DNA from: Gammaproteobacteria bacterium
GTDB lineage: Bacteria; Pseudomonadota; Gammaproteobacteria; DSM-16500
Length of the DNA: 64,000 bases
Direction: 5' to 3'
NCBI GenBank assembly: GCA_013286495.1
Contig: JABDFQ010000004.1
Location: 34,230-98,229, forward strand
Positions 1-7,594 of the stretch are shown here, piece by piece. Positions within the stretch are counted from its first letter, which is position 1; each line of letters starts with the position of its first letter. The translations under genes were made by a program, and so were the position numbers. A model generated the notes under the pieces. The model ran no database searches. It worked only from the letters and a program-made list of their open reading frames with translations, and was not told the origin of the DNA.

Positions 1-944
1 TAAATTATTCGATCCAATTTATGTTTCTTGGCATGATGAAGTGCAAAACGCAAGCTTGCATACGTTTTGCCGCCCCCAGTTGGAACGGAAAGGCTATAAA
101 TACCTTGGGAAAATAATGCTTTTGTTAAGCAGTAATCAGAAATTTCACGACGTATTATATCAACAGTATTTTTTGGTTTTAATGATCTTAAGTAAATTTC
201 CAACCTGCTGATTGGAGTATCCCAGCAGGGTTTTTCATCATTTCGCACAGATCTATAATGAGGGTTTTCAAAATCAGCACTATTGATTCTGTCACCATCA
301 ATCAAACAGCTAAATAAAAACCTAACCCAAAATCCGAGATAAAATGGCTGAATTGCGGGAAATAATCTTTGAACGATTTGATCTTCACAAATCTTCTTAA
401 TTTGTGTGTTCATTGTAATAAGGATAGATTTATCAACAAGTTTATTGGCTTTATCAAGAATATTTAAATCTGCTTTTTTTATGCACTCTTTTAGATTCGT
501 TAAGCTATCTTCCTTAAGCATTCTATTTAGGAAGCTATCATTACCATCAGGTGTTAAGCAGTCAATCAAGCCACTGTGATGTGAAGCAATACATAATGCA
601 AGTATTTGGCCATACAATTTTCCTTCACCACCAAATTTTTTCAATTTGTTCCAGATCCATTGAGCGCCAGCGCTTGAATGATCAATTTTCCCTTTAAATT
701 TGGTTGCATCAATCCAGTCGTCATCTAAATCTGGATTAAGAATTCCTGTAGCGGATTGAATATAATTCTGAAATTGCTGACTATATTTTCCAAAATCATG
801 CATTAATCCCATAAGCTCACCAACATTTCTCATGTTTATTTTTGATGCGAGCTTACCTGTAATTAAAGAAACTTCTGTTAAATGCTGTTCTAACAGTTGT
901 TCTTTTTTGTCTGTACTTCGTACGTGCGCAATTATTTTATTCAT
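1..944 (-). CDS. cas3: CRISPR-associated nuclease-helicase Cas3 (N-terminal part, runs off the left edge)
   Basis: Reading leftward from an ATG at 944 the frame stays open to base 1, giving 314 residues without a stop. An N-terminal HD nuclease is visible: His49-Asp50 in LMHDFGKYSQQF, His89 in DHSSAG and His122-His123 in ASHHSG. LIDGDR near residue 215 fits the end of a Cas3 HD domain. The helicase begins with Walker A PTGGGKT at 288-294. Cas3 cuts and unwinds target DNA recruited by Cascade in type I CRISPR immunity. The N-terminus (IAH... then HL, with HD directly followed by GKYS..FQ) resembles type I-C Cas3, where cas3 opens the operon; cas5, cas8 and cas7 would then lie beyond the left edge. 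No CRISPR repeats are visible in the window. Subtype is inference; the Cas3 call is firm. Confidence 0.9.
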   Translation of the reverse strand, partial: MNKIIAHVRSTDKKEQLLEQHLTEVSLITGKLASKINMRNVGELMGLMHDFGKYSQQFQNYIQSATGILNPDLDDDWIDATKFKGKIDHSSAGAQWIWNKLKKFGGEGKLYGQILALCIASHHSGLIDCLTPDGNDSFLNRMLKEDSLTNLKECIKKADLNILDKANKLVDKSILITMNTQIKKICEDQIVQRLFPAIQPFYLGFWVRFLFSCLIDGDRINSADFENPHYRSVRNDEKPCWDTPISRLEIYLRSLKPKNTVDIIRREISDYCLTKALFSQGIYSLSVPTGGGKTYASLRFALHHAKKHKLDRII

Positions 945-1054
945 TTTAAATTGTGTATAATATAGCCTAATATTAATTAATTATAATTTTTATGCGCAGA
1001 CTATCAGATTAGGATTAATTTTGACAGCAGAAAAGTTTTTATTGTCTATGAAAC

Positions 1055-1082
1055 AAAAAAGGCCTCAGATGAGGCCTTTTTT
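1055..1082 (-). terminator. Rho-independent terminator between cas3 and the MFS gene
   Basis: A perfect 12-bp stem (AAAAAAGGCCTC / GAGGCCTTTTTT) with a 4-nt loop carries T-runs in both directions. It lies 14 bp past the stop of the leftward MFS gene and just upstream of the cas3 promoter region, so it should keep MFS transcripts from reading into cas3. Confidence 0.85.
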
Positions 1083-1096
1083 AATGAAAGATCAAA

Positions 1097-2458
1097 TCAC
1101 TTCATTTCTGGCGCTAATGCCGCAGCTTCTGGTTTGAATAAGCGTTCGGAGGCTTCATCGGCCTGTGATTCGCAATATGTTTCCTTGAGGAAGAGTGCGA
1201 GGAAAATACCAATCGCAACACCAATCGGAATAATGCTTAATGCAAATGTGTAATCACTGGAGGTATACATCGGCACGCCATTCACATCCAGTGGGCTCTT
1301 CGTATGCATATCAAGTAACTTGCCAACCACCGGCTGGAAGATCGCGCCACCTGCCATGATCAACATATTGGTAACAGCAACGGCTGTACCTGAAATCTGA
1401 ATAGGATTGTTTTCCTTGCCTAATGCAAAACACAATGAATGCGCACCACAGCAAAAGCCAATCATGAAGAATAAAGTGTTAAGCGCGCTTAGGTTGATAC
1501 CAGGCACATAAAACACGACGCACAATAATGCTGCTGCAAAAAAGCCAGTGATGGTTAATGGCATGACGCGTCGCTTGATTCTGTCAGATAAGGCGCCAAG
1601 AATCGGACCTGCAATAATCCAGCCCCAGAAGGTGTAACTGGAAATACTGACCGCTTGCTCTGGTGTGAGGTGATATACCGTTTTTAAATAAGGAATGCCC
1701 CATAAATCCAGGAATACAGAAGAGGGGAGGTATACTAGACAGCCAATGATACCGATCAGCCACATCTGACGATTGGTAAAGATGATATAAAGTGCGCCCA
1801 TTAACTGTTTCAGGTTAATAGGACTTTTCATTTCATCTTTAGGCCCGCCAGCAACCGTTTTGGGACGGTTTCTGACAATCAGGAGCATCATCATGCTTAA
1901 GAAGATGCCAACGATAATCGCAGAACCTAATGCTTCCTTATAACCAATCGCTTCGACAACCTTAGTGAGATAGTTCTGGGCGAGTGCACCGGAAGTCATG
2001 CCAATCGCGGTGGCAATACCTGCGACGGTTGCAAAACGGTTTGCTGGCAGCCAGATGGAAGCAAGCTTGAGTGTGCCGATGTAAGCAAATGCACAACCCA
2101 GACCAATCATGAAACGGCCAATGCCTGCATATCTGAAACTATCGGCGGAAACAAAAATGCCTAAACCCGTCACAGCGATGAGACAGGCAACACATAATAC
2201 GAAACGTACACCGAATTTGTCATACAGCATGCCAGCAGGAATTTGCATCGGAGTATAAGCCCAGTAGTAAAAGCCGGCGAGAGTGCCAAACTGGGTGGCT
2301 GTCATGTGGAAGGCCTGGGTTAATTCGCTTTGCATCACACTGGGAGAAACACGGAGGAAATAGTTGTAGCAGTAAAAAAACATTCCGCATAAAACCATCA
2401 GCCACGCATACGATGATCGAAGAAAGGAAAGTGGCATGGTACGGTTGGTTGCTATCAT
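1097..2458 (-). CDS. MFS transporter, 12 predicted membrane helices
   Basis: A 453-residue integral membrane protein with hydrophobic segments throughout. The classical MFS loop 2-3 signature appears as PAGMLYDKFGVRFVL, followed by GRFMIGLGCAFAYIGTLK in helix 4. The motif YNYFLRVSPSVM in helix 1 is one I associate with nutrient-type MFS carriers of Legionella and Coxiella, including the Pht phagosomal amino-acid transporters. The substrate cannot be read from the sequence. The gene stands alone, with a strong terminator downstream and a 215-bp gap upstream. Import of an amino acid or organic acid is a reasonable but unproven guess. Confidence 0.8.
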   Translation of the reverse strand: MIATNRTMPLSFLRSSYAWLMVLCGMFFYCYNYFLRVSPSVMQSELTQAFHMTATQFGTLAGFYYWAYTPMQIPAGMLYDKFGVRFVLCVACLIAVTGLGIFVSADSFRYAGIGRFMIGLGCAFAYIGTLKLASIWLPANRFATVAGIATAIGMTSGALAQNYLTKVVEAIGYKEALGSAIIVGIFLSMMMLLIVRNRPKTVAGGPKDEMKSPINLKQLMGALYIIFTNRQMWLIGIIGCLVYLPSSVFLDLWGIPYLKTVYHLTPEQAVSISSYTFWGWIIAGPILGALSDRIKRRVMPLTITGFFAAALLCVVFYVPGINLSALNTLFFMIGFCCGAHSLCFALGKENNPIQISGTAVAVTNMLIMAGGAIFQPVVGKLLDMHTKSPLDVNGVPMYTSSDYTFALSIIPIGVAIGIFLALFLKETYCESQADEASERLFKPEAAALAPEMK

Positions 2459-2673
2459 GGATGGTTTCCTATGTATAGGAGAAAGGTTATATCTTCTCCG
2501 TTTGTGTTAACTAATTCTTAAGGTAGTGCTTTATAACAAAACAGATTAGCTAAAGTCAAACTTTAATCGAATCGAGCATTATCGCCTGAAATCGTCAAAA
2601 AAGGATAGAAAAAGCTTATATTTGGGATTAAATTATCAATCCTCATTTAAATGACATGGATTAGGAGAGTGCG

Positions 2674-2949
2674 ATGAAAATTAAGGCTTTTTTGCTGTGT
2701 ATGATGGCAGGCGCATCTTTTTTTGCGATGATGCCAGCATTGGCAGATGATACGAATAATGACAGCAGCGCGACAATGGGCAGCAATTCCACGATGGGAA
2801 GCGGTGCTGGCATGGGCAGCAACACCAATATGGGTAGTAATGCGGGCATGGGCAGCAGCAACAATACCGACAATGGATCGAATGGTGGGGAGATGGGAAG
2901 CTCAAACCAGGCAACACCGGATGTTCCTTCTGGCGATGATGATTATTAA
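2674..2949 (+). CDS. Small secreted Met-Gly-Ser/Asn-rich repeat protein
   Basis: 91 residues. Residues 1-24 form a clear Sec signal peptide ending in MMPALA before DDTNND. The mature part is low complexity: repeated (A/T)MGS(N/G) units (MGSNSTMGSGAGMGSNTNMGSN and so on) ending in an acidic tail SGDDDY. An AGGAGAG ribosome site lies 6 nt before the ATG and a good terminator follows, so it is a monocistronic gene. Frequent Met could suggest metal (copper) binding, but no family is recognised. The overlapping reading frames on both strands are by-products of the repeats. Confidence 0.75.
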   Translation: MKIKAFLLCMMAGASFFAMMPALADDTNNDSSATMGSNSTMGSGAGMGSNTNMGSNAGMGSSNNTDNGSNGGEMGSSNQATPDVPSGDDDY

Positions 2950-2971
2950 TTGATTTTATTTCACTTTCTTT

Positions 2972-2997
2972 AAAACCCGGTATTCACCGGGTTTTTT
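2972..2997 (+). terminator. Rho-independent terminator after the Met-Gly-Ser peptide gene
   Basis: A perfect stem AAACCCGGT / ACCGGGTTT with a 4-nt ATTC loop is followed by a T-run, 23 bp past the stop codon. Confidence 0.9.
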
Positions 2998-3010
2998 CAT
3001 GTAATTGTCC

Positions 3011-3016
3011 TATAAT
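3011..3016 (+). promoter_or_regulatory. Candidate -10 box for the EAL gene
   Basis: A consensus TATAAT lies 39 bp upstream of the EAL start, directly after the preceding terminator. The region 17 bp further up is a T-run and a poor -35, so only the -10 is convincing. Confidence 0.4.
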
Positions 3017-3054
3017 TCAAAATATGTGTGTTTTTTTTACATTAGGATGATTAT

Positions 3055-3837
3055 ATGAAAACATGTCCATCGCAATTGGCAGATGAATTAGCGCGTGCCA
3101 TTCATAACCATGAATTTGTCCTTTATTATCAACCCCAATTTAATCTCGCTTCTGCCACTTTTGATGGTGTTGAAGCCCTGATTCGTTGGCAACATCCTGA
3201 AAGGGGATTGTTATTGCCAGAAGAGTTTATTGATGTGGTCGAAAATACAGACCTTATATTAACGATCGGCGAATGGGCGCTGAAAACAGCTTGCACACAA
3301 TTCAAATCCTGGCAGGAAAGGCAATTATCTCCAGGACGTATTTCTGTTAATGTCGCTGGCAGACAATTTCATCAGCCAGCTTTTGTTGAATCGATTATTG
3401 GTTTTCTCGAAGAAATCAGGCTATCACCATCCTGTCTTGAACTGGAATTGAGTGAAAAGATGATTATTGAAGAAGACGATGAAAAACTGATTCAAATGAT
3501 TCATCAATTAAGTCAGAAAGGTATATTGATTGCGCTCGATGATTTTGGCACAGGTCATGCCAATCAGGATTATCTCAAACGTATTCCAGTGGATCGTATC
3601 AAGATTGCAAAAACGCATATTGATCATATTCTTGAAAATAATCACAAGACAGAGTGGGTAAAACATTTGATAAAGCTCTCTGCTGCATTAAGAATTCCAA
3701 TCGTTGCAGAAGGTGTTGAATCATTGATGCAAATGCAAAGTTTGTCAGGTGGACATATGGTCATTCAGGGAAATTATTTTTCTGAACCGCTTCCTGCTGA
3801 GCAAATGGGCATGTTTCTTGCCGTTAATAAAAAATAG
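3055..3837 (+). CDS. Stand-alone EAL-domain cyclic-di-GMP phosphodiesterase
   Basis: 260 residues made almost entirely of one EAL domain, with no sensory or GGDEF partner. Expected catalytic elements are present: E40-A-L, N99 in SVNV, E131 in ELELSE, D162-D163 in DDFGTG, K183 in RIKI, E219 in AEGVE, and the late QGNYFSEPLPAE motif. The usual Asp after the catalytic Lys (KID) is Ala here (KIA), a mild deviation. It should hydrolyse c-di-GMP to pGpG in the cytoplasm, opposing the cyclase at 7.6 kb. It lies 14 bp upstream of the arginase gene and may be co-transcribed with it. Confidence 0.85.
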   Translation: MKTCPSQLADELARAIHNHEFVLYYQPQFNLASATFDGVEALIRWQHPERGLLLPEEFIDVVENTDLILTIGEWALKTACTQFKSWQERQLSPGRISVNVAGRQFHQPAFVESIIGFLEEIRLSPSCLELELSEKMIIEEDDEKLIQMIHQLSQKGILIALDDFGTGHANQDYLKRIPVDRIKIAKTHIDHILENNHKTEWVKHLIKLSAALRIPIVAEGVESLMQMQSLSGGHMVIQGNYFSEPLPAEQMGMFLAVNKK

Positions 3838-3851
3838 TTTAAGATAACTGG

Positions 3852-4715
3852 ATGACACAAAATAAATATTGCCTATTGGGATATGCATCGGGGGTGGCGG
3901 GCGTGGATACCCATGCTGGCGATGCGCCAATGATCGTACAACAATCTCCTTTCCTGAAATCATCAGATTACCAATGGACTAGCATGGTTCATCCGTTGCA
4001 GGATAAATCCATTATCGATACGGTTTCTCATGTGTGCACCGCACTTGCCAAAGATGTAGCGGAATTGGTGACAAAACAAAAAACCTTTACAGTGATTGGC
4101 GGCGATCATACTGCTGCGATTGGTACATGGAGTGGAGTGCATTATGCATTGCAAAACGATCTGGGATTAATCTGGATTGATGCGCACATGGATAGCCACA
4201 CACCAGAAACCACTTTATCGGGTCGCTTGCATGGCATGCCACTTGCATGTTTGCTGGGTTATGGTTATCCCGCATTGACTGGAATTCTTGAACAAACTCC
4301 CAAAATAAAACCAGAAAATGTTTGTCTGATTGGCGTAAGAAGTTTTGAGGAAGGCGAAGCTGCCTTATTGGCAAAATTAAATGTCAGGATTTATTTTATT
4401 GAAGAAGTGAAACAACGTGGTATCGCAGAAGTATTACAGGAAGCGATAACACAAGTGAGTAAAAATACTGTCGGTTATGGTATATCACTCGATCTCGATG
4501 CCATTGATCCAAAGAATGCACCTGGTGTGGATGTGCCAGAATTAAATGGCGTGAATGATCAGGCATTACTAAATGCCTTGAAAATAGTTGCTGCAGATCC
4601 AAGATTAATTGCTACCGAAATTGTTGAATTTGATCCTTCGCGAGACATGTATCAAAAAACAGAAAAATTAATTACAGAATTACTCGATATATTTCGTAAC
4701 GGTAAAAATACATGA
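3852..4715 (+). CDS. Arginase family ureohydrolase
   Basis: 287 residues of the arginase/agmatinase fold. Manganese ligands are in place: GGDHTAAIG (H86), DAHMDSHTPETT (D110, H112, D114) and SLDLDAIDP near residue 217. The loop SHTPETTLSGRLHG fits the arginase form (NTP...GNLHG) better than agmatinase, so the likely reaction is L-arginine to ornithine plus urea. Arginase genes in intracellular bacteria can affect host arginine and nitric oxide, but no secretion signal is visible. It is followed by an overlapping L,D-transpeptidase gene. The DHT instead of the usual DHS is a conservative change. Confidence 0.85.
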   Translation: MTQNKYCLLGYASGVAGVDTHAGDAPMIVQQSPFLKSSDYQWTSMVHPLQDKSIIDTVSHVCTALAKDVAELVTKQKTFTVIGGDHTAAIGTWSGVHYALQNDLGLIWIDAHMDSHTPETTLSGRLHGMPLACLLGYGYPALTGILEQTPKIKPENVCLIGVRSFEEGEAALLAKLNVRIYFIEEVKQRGIAEVLQEAITQVSKNTVGYGISLDLDAIDPKNAPGVDVPELNGVNDQALLNALKIVAADPRLIATEIVEFDPSRDMYQKTEKLITELLDIFRNGKNT

Positions 4716-5203
4716 GTCTGATTTCGCTCGAAGTGGATATCGCCACACAAAAAATGTATGTATATGAAAATGGAAAATGCATGCAGGAATATATTATTTC
4801 CACTGGAAAAAAAGGTGCGGGTGAAATATATGGAAGTGAACAGACACCTCGTGGCTTACATATTGTGCGTGCGCGATTTGGTGCATCACGTCCCATTAAT
4901 TCAGTATTTGTAAATCGTCGGGCTACCGGTGAAATTTATGATCTTGCTCTCAGGGAAAAATTTCCTGACCGCGACTGGATTCTGACGCGTATTTTATGGT
5001 TGAGCGGTCTTGAAAAAGAAAAAAATCGCAATACCATGTCACGTCATATTTATATTCATGGTGCACCGGATGATGTTGTTTTTGGTGTCCCAGGATCACG
5101 TGGTTGTGTGCGTATGCGTAACCAGGACATTATTGAATTATTTGCAAAAGTTTCAGTAGGAACCAAAATTCTAATTAAAGATGATGGACTTCCGCGCGAT
5201 TAA
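4712..5203 (+). CDS. L,D-transpeptidase (YkuD) domain protein without a signal peptide
   Basis: 163 residues. The YkuD active-site signature is intact: HGAP at H116 and SRGCVRM with catalytic C132. Such enzymes make 3-3 cross-links in peptidoglycan or attach lipoproteins to it in the periplasm. The odd point is the N-terminus MSLISLEVDIATQKMYVYENG, which begins directly with the first domain strands and has no signal peptide or membrane helix. The start overlaps the arginase stop (ATGA), so no longer version is apparent. It could be exported by another route, or the true start might differ. Confidence 0.8.
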   Translation: MSLISLEVDIATQKMYVYENGKCMQEYIISTGKKGAGEIYGSEQTPRGLHIVRARFGASRPINSVFVNRRATGEIYDLALREKFPDRDWILTRILWLSGLEKEKNRNTMSRHIYIHGAPDDVVFGVPGSRGCVRMRNQDIIELFAKVSVGTKILIKDDGLPRD

Positions 5204-5287
5204 AAATCATCCTGTCAACTATGCTATTATTAAAGTCATGCAACCACACAAAGCTAAATAACAACAAGTTAATAAACGAGGGTGGTC

Positions 5288-5878
5288 ATGACGGATAGAA
5301 TTCATCAACTACTTGATTTCTGGTTTGGCAATCTTGGCTCTGCTGATTTGCCAACCAGTGACCGTACGACATTATGGTTTGGTGAAAATGATGTCGTAAG
5401 ACAAAGGCTGGTTGATACATTTCATAATGAATACCAGGCAGCCTCCGCAGGTTCATTGGAAGAATGGCGAGAGACACCACGAGGTCGACTTGCGCTGATT
5501 ATTCTTCTCGATCAATTTCCGCGATATATACATCGCAAATCACCAGAAGCATTTGCACATGATGAAGAAGCGCAGCGATTATGTGCAGAAGGCTTGCGTG
5601 AAAAAATGGATCAGTCGCTCACGTTAATTGAGCGCGTATTTTTTTATATGCCACTGGTGCATTCAGAAAGTAATATTAATCAGGAACAATCGATCAGGTT
5701 GTATCAGGATCTTGTTTCATTATCCATGAGTGAAACAACGCAAATTTATCAATTATTCCTTGCCTATGCTTATGCGCATTTTCGTGTGATCAAGGAGTTT
5801 GGCCGTTTTCCTCAGCGTAATAAAGTGTTAGGTAGACCTTCCACCGATGCAGAAGTCGCATTTCTCAAAAATACCTAG
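5288..5878 (+). CDS. DUF924 family protein
   Basis: 196 residues from the ATG at 5288, chosen over a GTG at 5282 because AGGGTGG sits just upstream. DUF924 hallmarks are visible: LLDFWFG near the N-terminus, LALIILLDQFPRYIHR, then FFYMPLVHSE and a C-terminal GRFPQRNKVLGRPST. The family is predicted to be alpha-helical and TPR-like, with no settled biochemical role. Its 3' end overlaps by 14 bp the end of the convergent MFS gene. Confidence 0.85.
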   Translation: MTDRIHQLLDFWFGNLGSADLPTSDRTTLWFGENDVVRQRLVDTFHNEYQAASAGSLEEWRETPRGRLALIILLDQFPRYIHRKSPEAFAHDEEAQRLCAEGLREKMDQSLTLIERVFFYMPLVHSESNINQEQSIRLYQDLVSLSMSETTQIYQLFLAYAYAHFRVIKEFGRFPQRNKVLGRPSTDAEVAFLKNT

Positions 5879-7259
5879 AAATATTTTTATTATTAATTGC
5901 GCTTGCGACAATTATTCCTGCCAGTGCAAATACAGGAATCATGGCGAAAGCATAATAAAATACATCTGGATTAACATTGCTGATATCAGCAGACAGACTT
6001 AAACCATGTATCCTGAATCCATATGCAATCAGCATGGAAGATAAGGCCACTCCCAGGCTGATTGAGACTTGTCTGCCAGCATTAAAAACAGCACTCGCTC
6101 TTCCCACATCTTTTTTATCAAAATTGATGATGCTTGCCGTCTGGATTGGCGTGCCGCATAAACCGCTAAAAATACCGCGAATAAAAAGTAAGGAACCGGC
6201 GAGATAGATCATGTCAGGTTTGTTGATCAATAAAATAAGACTGGTGAAAACAGCGATACCAATAAATCCTGCAATGATAGGCAAACCAGGGCCGAACCGA
6301 TCGAATAATCTGACAGAATATCTGCTGGTACACATGGCGCCCAATGCTTGCATGCCAATGATAAGACCTGCGACAAAAGCACTCATGCCAACACCGACTT
6401 GCAAATAAATTCCTATCAGAAAGAATGAACCAAAATGGCAGATCTGAAAAAATATCTGGATTAAATTAGCTTGTAGAAATAATTTATTTTTAAAATATTC
6501 GAGAGGAATGAGTGGCGTTTTGATTCTGGATTCCTGAAATAAAAATAATAATGTGGCAGTGACAGCGATAGCAAATATAAACAATGAATATGCAGTGAAA
6601 CCATCTTTGCTTAACACAGATATAAAACTTAATATGGCTATTAATGAACATGCGGCGAGAATAAATCCAACCCAATCCAGTCTGGCAGTTTCTCTGATTT
6701 TATATTCATTCAATACACAAAAAGATAACAATACAGCTAATAAGCAAATGGGCACTGCAAATAAAAATATCCATTGCCAATTGGCAACATGAATGATGAA
6801 GCCGCCCAATGCGGGTGCGAGTGCTGGAGCGATTAAGGTTGGCAGAAAAATATAACTGGTGATGCTTGCAAATTCAGAATGATCAAATACACGATAAACC
6901 ATGGACATGCCGACAGGGATAATGATACCGCCACCAATACCTTGCAGAAATCTGCAAACTACCATCATCCATAAATTGGGTGCAAAAGCACAGAGAGCAG
7001 AAGCTAATCCAAAAATACTGGTAGCGATAATAAATACTCTTTTATCGCCAAATCGCTCACCTAACCAACTGCTAATGGGAATGCTGATCGCTAATGCGAG
7101 TAAGAAACCATTCGCAATCCATTCAGTTTGTGTGACGGAAACATTGTAATAATCCGCAAGTGTAGGTAATGCGATATTGACTATCGTCAGATCCAGTCGA
7201 TCCAGAAATAACACGACGGCATAAATGATGGCGACGATATAACGGTAAGAGATATTCAT
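5865..7259 (-). CDS. DHA2 (EmrB/QacA-like) MFS drug efflux transporter
   Basis: 464 residues with about 14 hydrophobic segments. Typical DHA2 motifs are present: LDLTIVNIALPTL in helix 1, SSWLGERFGDKRVF at loop 2-3, GRFLQGIGGG-type sequence in helix 4 (CRFLQGIGGGIIIPVG) and motif C-like APALGG in helix 5. The family exports lipophilic drugs by proton antiport. No membrane-fusion partner (EmrA) is adjacent, so it may act alone in the inner membrane. It is divergent from tRNA-Ala and convergent with the DUF924 gene. Confidence 0.85.
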   Translation of the reverse strand: MNISYRYIVAIIYAVVLFLDRLDLTIVNIALPTLADYYNVSVTQTEWIANGFLLALAISIPISSWLGERFGDKRVFIIATSIFGLASALCAFAPNLWMMVVCRFLQGIGGGIIIPVGMSMVYRVFDHSEFASITSYIFLPTLIAPALAPALGGFIIHVANWQWIFLFAVPICLLAVLLSFCVLNEYKIRETARLDWVGFILAACSLIAILSFISVLSKDGFTAYSLFIFAIAVTATLLFLFQESRIKTPLIPLEYFKNKLFLQANLIQIFFQICHFGSFFLIGIYLQVGVGMSAFVAGLIIGMQALGAMCTSRYSVRLFDRFGPGLPIIAGFIGIAVFTSLILLINKPDMIYLAGSLLFIRGIFSGLCGTPIQTASIINFDKKDVGRASAVFNAGRQVSISLGVALSSMLIAYGFRIHGLSLSADISNVNPDVFYYAFAMIPVFALAGIIVASAINNKNISRYF

Positions 7260-7315
7260 TGAACCAACCCAGATAAAAGTGTAAATAAAGATGTGATAAT
7301 ATCACTTCGAAAATA

Positions 7316-7388
<73 letters not shown>

Positions 7389-7411
7389 TGGATCAAGCAA
7401 TTATAGTGATG

Positions 7412-7450
7412 ATAAAGGGTTTCTCCTAAAATAAAGGGTTTTTCCTGAAA
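7412..7450 (+). repeat. Short direct tandem repeat after tRNA-Ala
   Basis: Two adjacent near-identical copies of about 19 bp (ATAAAGGGTTTCTCCTAAA, then the same with two changes). They are not inverted and so form no obvious terminator. Confidence 0.6.
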
Positions 7451-7556
7451 ATGAAAATGGCTGGATAATAATTTGAAAAATATATTAAAACAAGTGATAT
7501 TGCCGTTCATTAAGCAATTAGCAGCATTCGTTAATTTTTAACCTTCCCTGACAAGA

Positions 7557-7562
7557 TATAAT
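7557..7562 (+). promoter_or_regulatory. Candidate -10 box of the GGDEF-receiver-kinase operon
   Basis: A consensus TATAAT lies 32 bp before the chosen ATG at 7595. The -35 region is T-rich and not close to consensus. Confidence 0.4.
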
Positions 7563-7594
7563 ATTAAAATCAGACATAAAGCATGGAGCTGGCA

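Noticed and set aside
945..1096. CRISPR array next to cas3
   Set aside because: No regularly spaced repeats are visible; only promoter-like AT-rich DNA and a terminator.
2661..2953. Three further open frames overlapping the Met-Gly-Ser gene
   Set aside because: They arise from the repeated codons in other frames; only the plus-strand 2674 frame has a signal peptide and ribosome site.
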